DNA of 14,518 nt from Pseudomonadota bacterium. GTDB taxonomy: Bacteria > Pseudomonadota > Alphaproteobacteria > Micropepsales > Micropepsaceae. A program made the translations under genes and the position numbers. The notes beneath the pieces are model-generated. The model was not told where the DNA came from. It did no database searches and worked only from the letters and a program-made list of their open reading frames with translations. Each line of letters opens with the position of its first letter. Within the stretch, counting starts at the first letter, position 1. Where the stretch lies: NCBI GenBank assembly GCA_025360685.1, contig JANYBR010000068.1, forward strand, positions 1 through 14,518, written 5' to 3'. Positions 7,181-13,706 of this stretch are shown here, one piece after another.

Positions 7181-8622
7181 TTCTCTGGTCCGCCCTTGCC
7201 CTCGTCGTGTTGCTGGCCACACGCCTGTGGGGCCTGAACGCGCTGTCGGACCGGCTGAGTCCGCACCTGATCGGAGAAGTGGACCGCGCCGTGATGGTGG
7301 CGGCGGTCATCGCCATCACGCTTTTGATCGACGGCCTGATCCGTCACTACTACTGGCACCGTTATCTGCAGCGCCGCCGCAATCGCGAAACGCCGGCGCT
7401 CATCCAGGACATTCTGACGCTCGCGCTGTTCCTGCTGGGCCTTTCGGTCGGTTTGTGGTGGGAGGAGGGCTTCTCCCTGACCGGCTTTTTCACAGCTTCA
7501 GGCGCGGCGGCCATCGTGCTTGGCATCGCGCTGCAGGCCGTCATTCAGGACCTTTTCAGCGGCATCGCGATCAACCTGGACGGCTCCTATTCTCTCGGCG
7601 ACTGGCTGACTGTCTATTCCGACCAGATGGACGGACCGGTCTACGGGCGCGTGACGCACATTTCGTGGCGCTCGACGTTCCTCACGCTCGACGACGGGCG
7701 CCGGCTGATGGTGCCCAATCACATCGTCACGGCTAATCCGGTCATGAACCATAGCCGGCCGAACGACGCCAAACGGCTCTCGGTCGAAGTCAGCATCGAC
7801 AGCCGCATGCCGGCGGATCGCGTGGTCGACATGCTGCTGGGCGAGGCTTTCAAGGCAGTGCGCCGGCCGGGCCTGGCTCGCACGCCCGAACCGTCCGTTC
7901 TCCTCAGCCGCCTGACGCAGGAAGCGCTGTACTACGAGGTGCGATTCTACGCCTACCCCGACCAGATCGAACCGTCGAACGCCAAGTCGATCGTGATTCA
8001 AGTGCTGCAGGACGTCATCCTGCAAAACCGCATGCCGGCGCCGGTCACGCAGGTCGAGCTCACACATCCGCCGGATCTCAAATTGCTGCTTGGTGAAAGC
8101 GAGGTTCGCGGCGCGCTGGCGCATGCGACGTTGTTCGAAGATGTTCTGGATGAGGAGCAGGCCAAGGAGCTGGCGCGGCTTAGCCGCAGCCTCGAAGTCC
8201 CGCGCGGCGTTGACCTCATGCGCCAGGGCGAGCAGGCCGCCTCGATGTTCATCATCCTGGAGGGTGCGGCCAGGGTCACCGTGCTCGGCCAGAACAACGA
8301 TCCGCGCGAAGTCGCCGTGCTCGCCGCCGGCGATGTCGTGGGCGAGATGTCGCTGATGACCGGCGCGCCGCGCAATGCCACGGTGACCGCCCTGACCCGC
8401 CTGCGCGTGCTGGAGATCACCAAGGAGCCGCTCGAAGCGCTGCTCAAGAAATCGCCGCAGCTGCTGCAGCGTTTCAGCCATGTTCTGGCCAAGCGCGAAC
8501 AGGAACGCGCCCAGATCGCGCAACGCACTATCCAGTTGGCGACGGTCGAGAACGACTTTCTGGCGCGGATGAAGTCGTTCTTCGTCAGCGTGCTGTGGTC
8601 GGAACCGGAAAAACCTAACTAA
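7177..8622 (+). CDS. MscS-type channel with cyclic-nucleotide-binding domain (bCNG-like)
   Basis: The 481-residue inner-membrane protein has TM segments at ~3-20, 35-55 and 75-96. An MscS pore helix follows at ~104-132 (ASGAAAIVLGIALQAVIQDL), then the beta domain (SLGDWLTVYS, RRLMVPNHIV) and C-terminal alpha/beta domain to ~300. Residues ~315-440 form a CRP/PKA-like cyclic-nucleotide-binding domain. Its phosphate-binding cassette GEMSLMTGAPRNATV has Glu390 and Arg399, the residues that contact the ribose and cyclic phosphate in this superfamily, so it should bind ligand. The architecture matches the bacterial cyclic-nucleotide-gated (bCNG) branch of MscS channels, in which cyclic nucleotide rather than tension can govern opening. 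Its ATG overlaps the cyclase stop as ATGA, with no clear binding site of its own. This makes cAMP from the neighbouring cyclase the natural ligand (inference). The 3' end overlaps the convergent gene by 8 bases. Confidence 0.93.
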   Translation: MILWSALALVVLLATRLWGLNALSDRLSPHLIGEVDRAVMVAAVIAITLLIDGLIRHYYWHRYLQRRRNRETPALIQDILTLALFLLGLSVGLWWEEGFSLTGFFTASGAAAIVLGIALQAVIQDLFSGIAINLDGSYSLGDWLTVYSDQMDGPVYGRVTHISWRSTFLTLDDGRRLMVPNHIVTANPVMNHSRPNDAKRLSVEVSIDSRMPADRVVDMLLGEAFKAVRRPGLARTPEPSVLLSRLTQEALYYEVRFYAYPDQIEPSNAKSIVIQVLQDVILQNRMPAPVTQVELTHPPDLKLLLGESEVRGALAHATLFEDVLDEEQAKELARLSRSLEVPRGVDLMRQGEQAASMFIILEGAARVTVLGQNNDPREVAVLAAGDVVGEMSLMTGAPRNATVTALTRLRVLEITKEPLEALLKKSPQLLQRFSHVLAKREQERAQIAQRTIQLATVENDFLARMKSFFVSVLWSEPEKPN

Positions 8623-9007
8623 GCGTTCCCTGGATCAGCAGGATCACAATGGCCAGATAGGTCAGCTGGTGGACGAGCTGGTCGGCGCCGAACAGCATCC
8701 AATAGCGCGCATCCGCCTGGCCCCAATCGAAATAGTGATCGACGTTCGCCTTGGTCCAGTCCGTGTGATAGTGGATCAGGAATTCCCCGATCATAATGAT
8801 AATGATGGCCCTGAGCGGTGCATGCAGGATCAGCATCGCCGGGAGCGAGAGCACCATGTGATAGCCGGAGTGGATGAAACCTCCGATATGACCGTAAATG
8901 CCCTTCGTGCGCACCTGGTACTGGGTTTGCAGCACGAAGTCGCACAGAAAGTGCTTCACCTGGAACGCCAGCAGCGCCCACAGGACCAGAGCCGTTTCAT
9001 GGCCCAT
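8615..9007 (-). CDS. DUF3307-like small integral membrane protein
   Basis: The 130-residue membrane protein has about three to four hydrophobic segments (~5-27, 47-62, 65-82, 108-127). The N-terminal KHFLCDFVLQTQY and the C-terminal FGADQLVHQL fit the DUF3307 family, whose function is not established to my knowledge. Polar residues recur in or beside the membrane segments: His19, Asp23, Gln27, His40, His46, His50, Glu75, His79, His81, Asp83, Asp109 and His113. This could be a buried metal or catalytic site, but that is inference. The start ATG is preceded by AAAGGG about 5 bases upstream, a fair ribosome binding site. The gene is transcribed divergently from the molybdoenzyme gene and converges on the channel gene. 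It therefore appears to be a single-gene transcript with no functional link visible here. Confidence 0.75.
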   Translation of the reverse strand: MGHETALVLWALLAFQVKHFLCDFVLQTQYQVRTKGIYGHIGGFIHSGYHMVLSLPAMLILHAPLRAIIIIMIGEFLIHYHTDWTKANVDHYFDWGQADARYWMLFGADQLVHQLTYLAIVILLIQGTLS

Positions 9008-9039
9008 CTCAACCCTTTCGATCTGCGCCGCCCCAGTGG

Positions 9040-9069
9040 ATAATGCACACCGCCTCGGGCGGCAAACAA
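9040..9069 (-). promoter_or_regulatory. Possible promoter for the DUF3307-like gene
   Basis: On the - strand, TTGTTT (9069-9064) and CATTAT (9045-9040, preceded by TG) lie 18 bases apart. A start point near 9033 would leave a leader of about 26 bases before ATG 9007. The match to a sigma-70 consensus is partial and was made by eye. The short hairpin CCGCC-TCG-GGCGG at 9050-9062 falls in the spacer and could be an operator or chance. Confidence 0.25.
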
Positions 9070-9104
9070 AAACGGCAACAGTCGATCACAGCACTCGCCA
9101 AAAC

Positions 9105-9132
9105 TTGTTTGATCTGAGGCAATTCGTCTAGA
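9105..9132 (+). promoter_or_regulatory. Possible promoter for the molybdoenzyme gene
   Basis: TTGTTT at 9105-9110 is followed after 16 bases by TCTAGA at 9127-9132, about 30 bases before ATG 9162. The gene has no close upstream neighbour on its strand, so its promoter must lie in this 154-base spacer. This particular placement is only a weak consensus match. Confidence 0.2.
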
Positions 9133-9161
9133 GTTTCGGCGGCGGAACGAAAGGCACGATC

Positions 9162-11516
9162 ATGGCAGCGCTCGTCGGGACTTCCGTCAAACGTAAAGAG
9201 GATTTCCGCTTCATCACCGGCCAGGGCCGGTACACGGATGACTTCACAAAACAAGGACAGACCTGCGCCGCGTTCGTGCGCAGCCCGCATCCGCACGCCA
9301 GAATTCGCAAGCTCGACACCGCGCCGGCACTTGCAGTGCCCGGCGTGCTTGCGGTGCTGACCGGCGCCGATCTGGAGGCCGATGGCGTCAAGGGTCTGAT
9401 CTGCGGCTGGATGATTCACTCCAAGGACGGCAGTCCGATGAAGGCCGGTCTGCATCCGGCGCTGGCTTTGAACAAGGTACGCCATGTCGGCGATCAGCTG
9501 GCCGTCGTCATCGCCGAAACGCAGGGCGCAGCGGCCCTGGGCGCAGAAAAAGTCGTGGTCGACTATGACGTGCTGCCCGCCGTGCTTGCACCGCAGGATG
9601 CGCAAGCCGCCGGCGCGCCGCAGCTGCACGATGAAGCACCGCGCAACACAATTTACGACTGGCATCTCGGCGACGAGAAGAAGACCAGGGATGCCTTCGC
9701 GGCGGCCGCGCACGTGGTCACGCTCGACATCGTCAACAATCGCCTGGTTCCCAATGCGATGGAGCCGCGCTCCGCCATCGGCGAATACGATGCCGGCTCG
9801 GGCGTCTTCACCCTGACAACGACCAGCCAGAACCCGCATGTCGCACGCCTGGTGCTGTCGGCCTTCGTGCAGATCGCGCCGGAGCACAAGCTGCGCGTGA
9901 TCGCTCCGGACGTCGGCGGCGGCTTCGGCTCCAAGATATTCATCTATCCGGAAGAAACCGTCTGCATCTGGGCCGCCAAGAAAGTCGGCCGCCCGGTGAA
10001 GTGGACGGCCGATCGCTCCGAAAGTTTTCTCACCGATGCGCATGGTCGCGACCATGTGACGAAGGCGTCGCTGGCGCTCGACAAGGATGGCCGCATCCTG
10101 GGACTGAAGGCGAAGACCATCGCCAATCTCGGCGCCTATATGTCGACGTTTTCCTCGTCGGTGCCGACCTATCTCTACGCCACGCTGCTCTCCGGCCAGT
10201 ACAATATTCCGGCGATCTACGCCGAGGTCGACGCGGTCTACACCAACACGGCGCCCGTCGATGCCTATCGCGGTGCCGGCCGTCCCGAGGCAACCTTCGT
10301 GGTCGAGCGCCTCGTCGAGGAAGCGGCGCGTCAGCTAAAAATGGATCCGGCGGAATTGCGCCGGCGCAACTTCATCCACGAATTCCCGCACCAGACGCCG
10401 GTGATCATGACCTATGACATCGGCGACTACGACGCGTCGCTGAAAGAGGCGATGAAGCGCGCCGACGTCCCCGGTTTCGCAGCGCGCAAGGCAAAAGCGG
10501 TCAAGGACGGCAAGCTGCGCGGTCTCGGCTACGCCACTTACATCGAAGCGTGCGGCATCGCGCCGTCACAGGCGGTCGGCTCGCTCGGTGCCGGGGTTGG
10601 TCTGTGGGAATCCGCCGAGGTGCGCGTCAATCCGACCGGCTCGGTGGAAGTGCTCACCGGCAGCCACAGCCACGGCCAGGGCCACGAAACCACTTTCGCG
10701 CAACTCGTCGCCGACCGGCTCGGCGTTGCCATCGACACGGTCGAGATCGTGCATGGCGACACGGACAAGGTGCAGTTCGGCATGGGCACCTATGGCTCGC
10801 GCTCGGCCGCCGTCGGCCTGTCGGCGATCAGCCATGCCCTCGACAAGGTGGTCGCCAAGGCCAAGCGCATTGCGGCCTATGTCATGGAAGTGCCTGCGAA
10901 TGACGTGTCGTTCGAAAATGGAAAATTCGCCGGCATCCACACCAACAAGACCATGATGTTCGCAGAGGTAGCGCTCGCCGCCTATGTCGGCCACAAGTTC
11001 CCGACCAACGAGATCGAGCCGGGCCTCAAGGAAACCGCGTTCTACGATCCGGTCAACTTCACCTTCCCCGCCGGTTGCCATATCTGCGAGGTCGAGGTCG
11101 ACAAGGATACCGGCACGGTGCGCATCGTGAACTTCACCGCGATCGATGATTTCGGCACCGTCATCAATCCGATGATCGTCGAGGGCCAGGTGCATGGCGG
11201 CATCACGCAGGGTATCGGCCAGGCTCTGCTGGAGCATGGCATCTATGACCGCGAAACCGGCCAGCTCGTCACCGGCTCGTTCAACGATTACTGCATGCCG
11301 CGCGCCGACGACGTGCCGAATTTCGATGTCGGGATGACGATCACAGCCTGTCCGTCGAACCCGCTCGGCGTGAAGGGCTGCGGCGAGGCCGGTGCCATCG
11401 CCGCGCCCGCCGCGGTGATGAACGCGATCACCGACGCGCTGGGGGTCAAGACCTTCGACATGCCGGCGACGCCCGAGAAGGTGTGGCGCGCCGCCAACGC
11501 CATGCCGGCGCGGTGA
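9162..11516 (+). CDS. Xanthine dehydrogenase-family molybdopterin-binding subunit (form II CoxL-like)
   Basis: This 784-residue catalytic large subunit belongs to the molybdenum hydroxylase family (xanthine dehydrogenase, aldehyde oxidase, CO dehydrogenase). It starts with the family's GTSVKRKEDFRFITGQGRY segment. VGGGFGSK at 251-258 is the glycine-rich cofactor loop. AYRGAGR at 368-374 is the form II CoxL active-site loop; true form I CO dehydrogenases carry AYxCSFR there. GCGEAG places the catalytic base Glu742 in the correct C-terminal position. Length is normal for the family. AAGG 7 bases before ATG 9162 supports the start. Holoenzymes normally also need an FeS small subunit and an FAD medium subunit; neither is in this window, and the downstream genes run the other way. 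The substrate could be an aldehyde, an N-heterocycle or another hydroxylatable compound. CO oxidation at atmospheric levels is unlikely with this loop. Confidence 0.93.
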   Translation: MAALVGTSVKRKEDFRFITGQGRYTDDFTKQGQTCAAFVRSPHPHARIRKLDTAPALAVPGVLAVLTGADLEADGVKGLICGWMIHSKDGSPMKAGLHPALALNKVRHVGDQLAVVIAETQGAAALGAEKVVVDYDVLPAVLAPQDAQAAGAPQLHDEAPRNTIYDWHLGDEKKTRDAFAAAAHVVTLDIVNNRLVPNAMEPRSAIGEYDAGSGVFTLTTTSQNPHVARLVLSAFVQIAPEHKLRVIAPDVGGGFGSKIFIYPEETVCIWAAKKVGRPVKWTADRSESFLTDAHGRDHVTKASLALDKDGRILGLKAKTIANLGAYMSTFSSSVPTYLYATLLSGQYNIPAIYAEVDAVYTNTAPVDAYRGAGRPEATFVVERLVEEAARQLKMDPAELRRRNFIHEFPHQTPVIMTYDIGDYDASLKEAMKRADVPGFAARKAKAVKDGKLRGLGYATYIEACGIAPSQAVGSLGAGVGLWESAEVRVNPTGSVEVLTGSHSHGQGHETTFAQLVADRLGVAIDTVEIVHGDTDKVQFGMGTYGSRSAAVGLSAISHALDKVVAKAKRIAAYVMEVPANDVSFENGKFAGIHTNKTMMFAEVALAAYVGHKFPTNEIEPGLKETAFYDPVNFTFPAGCHICEVEVDKDTGTVRIVNFTAIDDFGTVINPMIVEGQVHGGITQGIGQALLEHGIYDRETGQLVTGSFNDYCMPRADDVPNFDVGMTITACPSNPLGVKGCGEAGAIAAPAAVMNAITDALGVKTFDMPATPEKVWRAANAMPAR

Positions 11517-11548
11517 GCCGGACTTGCAAGTATCGCTTTGCCACTCAC

Positions 11549-11607
11549 TGTCATGGCCCGCCACCCCGATCCGCGCGAGAGCGCGGTCGGAGTGGCGGGC
11601 CGTGACA
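11549..11607. repeat. Long palindromic hairpin with GAGA loop between convergent genes
   Basis: The outer TGTCA pairs with TGACA, then GGCCCGCCAC (11555-11564) pairs with GTGGCGGGCC (11592-11601). After one mismatch CCGA pairs with TCGG. The apex CCGCGC/GCGCGG (11571-11576 with 11581-11586) closes on a GAGA tetraloop. One T is bulged. It lies between the 3' ends of the molybdoenzyme gene and mmsB, where it can act as a bidirectional transcript end or RNA-stabilising structure. There is no strong T-tract, so I class it as a REP-like repeat rather than a classical terminator. Its first 11 bases recur at 12541-12551. Confidence 0.75.
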
Positions 11608-11626
11608 ACCTTTGTGTGATGTGCTG

Positions 11627-12517
11627 CTACATCTCCCCGCGCAGCATCTTGATGATGCCGGAGAAGTCCATCGCGCCGTGACCCTTCGAGTCGAACAGCG
11701 AGTAGAGCTGCTCGGCTTCCGCGCCCAGGGGCGTGTTGGCGCCGGCGCTCAGCGCCGCGTTCTGCGCCAGTTTCAGGTCCTTCAGCATCAGCGAGGTGGC
11801 AAAACCGCCGGCATAGTTGCGGTTGGACGGCGCAGCGGGAACCGGCCCGGGCACGGGACAATAGCTGGTCAACGACCAGCACTGGCCCGACGCCGCCGAC
11901 ATGATCTCGAACAGCTTCTGGTGCTCGAGGCCGAGCTTCTCGCCCAGCGCAAACGCCTCGCAGGTTCCGATCATCGAGATCGCCAGCAACATGTTGTTGC
12001 AGATCTTCGCCGCCTGGCCGGCGCCCGCTCCGCCGGCATGCACGATGCGCTTGCCCATCTTCTCCAGGACTGGCTTGGCGCGCGCGAACGCCTTGTCGCT
12101 GCCGCCGCACATGAAGGCGAGGGTGCCCGCTTGCGCGCCGCCGACGCCACCCGACACGGGCGCGTCGAGAAAATCGAAGCCGGAGCGTTCCGCCATGACG
12201 TGAACGGCGCGCGCCGTTTCGATGTCGATGGTCGAGCAATCGATCAGCAGCGCGTCCTTGCGCGCGGCCGACAGGATGCTGGCATCCTCCAGATAGACCG
12301 AATGAACATGGCTCCCGGCCGGCAGCATCGTCACCACCACGTCGGCGCCCTTCACCGCGTCGAGCGCGGTATTGGCCTGCTTGGCGCCCGCTTCGAGCAC
12401 GGGCTTGAGGGCGGCGGGACTGACGTCGAAGGCGCGCACCTGTTCTTGCGCCTTCAGAAGATTGCGCGCCATCGGCCCGCCCATATTGCCCACGCCGATG
12501 AATGCGATGACGCTCAT
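11627..12517 (-). CDS. mmsB: 3-hydroxyisobutyrate dehydrogenase
   Basis: This cytoplasmic 296-residue enzyme oxidises (S)-3-hydroxyisobutyrate to methylmalonate semialdehyde with NAD+ in valine degradation. The N-terminal Rossmann fold carries GVGNMG at 8-13, and Asp31 follows strand beta2, favouring NAD+ over NADP+. Residues 118-131 (DAPVSGGVGGAQAG) form the substrate-binding signature. Lys171 in GQAAKICNNML is the catalytic lysine of the beta-hydroxyacid dehydrogenase family. The SSGRCWS-like region (SASGQCWSLTSYCP-type, with GPVPAAPSNRNYAGGF after it) and KDLKLA are typical of HIBADH rather than of tartronate-semialdehyde reductase. Length is normal. GGAG 8 bases upstream supports ATG 12517. 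It lies 151 bases downstream of the 3-hydroxyisobutyryl-CoA hydrolase gene, whose product is its substrate. The gap is filled by a palindromic repeat, so expression may be partly separate. Confidence 0.96.
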   Translation of the reverse strand: MSVIAFIGVGNMGGPMARNLLKAQEQVRAFDVSPAALKPVLEAGAKQANTALDAVKGADVVVTMLPAGSHVHSVYLEDASILSAARKDALLIDCSTIDIETARAVHVMAERSGFDFLDAPVSGGVGGAQAGTLAFMCGGSDKAFARAKPVLEKMGKRIVHAGGAGAGQAAKICNNMLLAISMIGTCEAFALGEKLGLEHQKLFEIMSAASGQCWSLTSYCPVPGPVPAAPSNRNYAGGFATSLMLKDLKLAQNAALSAGANTPLGAEAEQLYSLFDSKGHGAMDFSGIIKMLRGEM

Positions 12518-12540
12518 ATGTTTGTCTCCGTATAAACACC

Positions 12541-12687
12541 GTCATGGCCCGGCTTGTCCGGGCCACCCATCTAGCGCACGTCCGTGCGCTGAAGAGAATT
12601 GCAACGACCTGGGTCCCCTTCCCTCGCACCGCGCTGGCGCGCGATGCTCGCCGGGGATGACACCAAGGTTACAACGGCAATTCTCTT
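12541..12687. repeat. Mosaic palindromic repeat between hydrolase gene and mmsB
   Basis: Three hairpins lie in tandem. The first is GGCCCGG/CCGGGCC (12546-12552 with 12558-12564; 5-base loop). The second is AGCGCACG/CGTGCGCT (12573-12580 with 12583-12590; 2-base loop). The third is a long imperfect arm whose base is an 11-base perfect inverted repeat, AAGAGAATTGC (12592-12602) with GCAATTCTCTT (12677-12687). Inside it, ACCT pairs with AGGT (12607-12610, 12666-12669) and TCCCC with GGGGA (12614-12618, 12653-12657). The block from GTCAT (12541) to ATGAC (12661) has mirrored ends, as in alphaproteobacterial palindromic intergenic elements. The third arm extends into the hydrolase gene and includes its stop codon. 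In the hydrolase-to-mmsB transcript it could attenuate or stabilise mRNA. Confidence 0.7.
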
Positions 12688-13706
12688 TCCCCCAGCGGCG
12701 CGAAATAGGCGTCGATGTCCGCGTCGCTGACGTCCGCCAATTGTGCAGGCTCCCAGCGCGGCGCGCCATCCTTGTCGATGATCGAGGCGCGCACGCCTTC
12801 GTAGAATTCATGTCCCGCGATGACGCGATTTACCATGCGAAACTCCATCCGCATGCAGTCGTCGAACGAGAGCGACTTTCCTTCACGAATCTGCCTGAGC
12901 GTCAGCTTGGTTGCGGTCGGCGATTTCGCACGGATGGTCTTGGCCGTGTCGCGCCCCCAGTCCGTTCCTTCCGCGTCCAGGGTGGACAGAATGGTTTCGA
13001 CACTGTTCGCGGCAAAGATGCGATCGATGTCGGCTCGAATTTCCGGCAGGGAAGCAGCAGGCAAAGCTTCCGACAATTCGCGCAACGCCGCGTCCGGCGG
13101 CTTGCCGCTTGCGAACGCTTCGATCAGCGCTTCCCGATTGGCGGCGGGCACGAAATGTGTCGCGACGCCCGCATAGAGCGCGTCGGCCGTCTTGAGCCGC
13201 GCGCCGGTCAGCCCCAGATACATGCCGAGTTCGCCGGGCAGGCGCGGCAGGAAGAAGCTTCCGCCGACATCGGGAAACAGGCCGATCCCGGTCTCCGGCA
13301 TGGCGAACAGCATCGTCTCGTCGGCGATGCGATGACTGCCATGCACCGACACGCCGACGCCGCCACCCATGACGATGCCGCGCAGCAGAGCGATGAACGG
13401 TTTGGGGTAGTGCTTGATCGCCGCGTTCAGGATGTACTCGTCGCGATAAAAATCGACGATGTAGGAGGTTCCCGCTTTGCCGGACTCGTAAAGCGCCCTT
13501 ATGTCGCCGCCGGCGCAGAAGGCGCGTTCGCCTTCGCCCTGGATGACGACGCATTTGACCGCATCGTCCTTGGACCACACGTCCAACTTCGCCTTCATCG
13601 ACAGGCACATCGCATGGGTCAACGCATTGAGCGCCTTGGGCCTGTTCAGTGTGATGAGCCCGACCGCGCCGCGCTTCTCGAAGATGATTTCGGCGGCGTC
13701 ACTCAT
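12669..13706 (-). CDS. 3-hydroxyisobutyryl-CoA hydrolase (enoyl-CoA hydratase/isomerase superfamily)
   Basis: The 345-residue crotonase-fold enzyme hydrolyses 3-hydroxyisobutyryl-CoA to 3-hydroxyisobutyrate and CoA, the valine-pathway step before MmsB. The oxyanion-hole segments are AFCAGGDIRAL (~62-72) and GIVMGGGVG (~110-118). The hydrolase-type active-site run MPETGIGLFPDVGGS supplies Glu138 and Asp146, which correspond to the catalytic pair in HIBCH and separate it from ordinary enoyl-CoA hydratases. The ~345-residue length with the extended C-terminal domain (DFYRDEY-type N-half, then FRMVNRVIAGHEFYEGVRASIIDKD-like tail region) also fits HIBCH. The start overlaps the preceding membrane-protein stop by 4 bases (ATGA). 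The last codons (ERELPL) and the TAA lie within the third arm of the adjacent palindromic element, so the very C-terminus may have been shaped by it. Confidence 0.93.
   Translation of the reverse strand: MSDAAEIIFEKRGAVGLITLNRPKALNALTHAMCLSMKAKLDVWSKDDAVKCVVIQGEGERAFCAGGDIRALYESGKAGTSYIVDFYRDEYILNAAIKHYPKPFIALLRGIVMGGGVGVSVHGSHRIADETMLFAMPETGIGLFPDVGGSFFLPRLPGELGMYLGLTGARLKTADALYAGVATHFVPAANREALIEAFASGKPPDAALRELSEALPAASLPEIRADIDRIFAANSVETILSTLDAEGTDWGRDTAKTIRAKSPTATKLTLRQIREGKSLSFDDCMRMEFRMVNRVIAGHEFYEGVRASIIDKDGAPRWEPAQLADVSDADIDAYFAPLGERELPL

Noticed and set aside
1..8622. Anti-phage defence system of CBASS or Pycsar type (cyclase plus membrane effector, with TPR-CHAT as in type III-E CRISPR)
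   Set aside because: The cyclase is a CHASE2 receptor with adenylate-cyclase specificity residues, the CHAT protein carries an export signal, and the operon begins with a secretion pore. These point to envelope signalling. No CRISPR, cas or other defence gene is present.
9050..9062. Short CCGCC-TCG-GGCGG hairpin as a terminator
   Set aside because: It has only five base pairs and lies in a divergent promoter region upstream of both genes, where no transcript should end. It is more likely an operator or chance.
9162..11516. Genuine form I carbon monoxide dehydrogenase large subunit
   Set aside because: The active-site loop is AYRGAGR, not AYxCSFR, and the coxM and coxS partners are absent.
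10566..12629. A 687-codon - strand frame covering the end of the molybdoenzyme gene and all of mmsB
   Set aside because: It is a frame shadow: its N-terminal half is the mmsB region in the wrong frame and the rest is antisense to the molybdoenzyme. Both real genes have intact family motifs.
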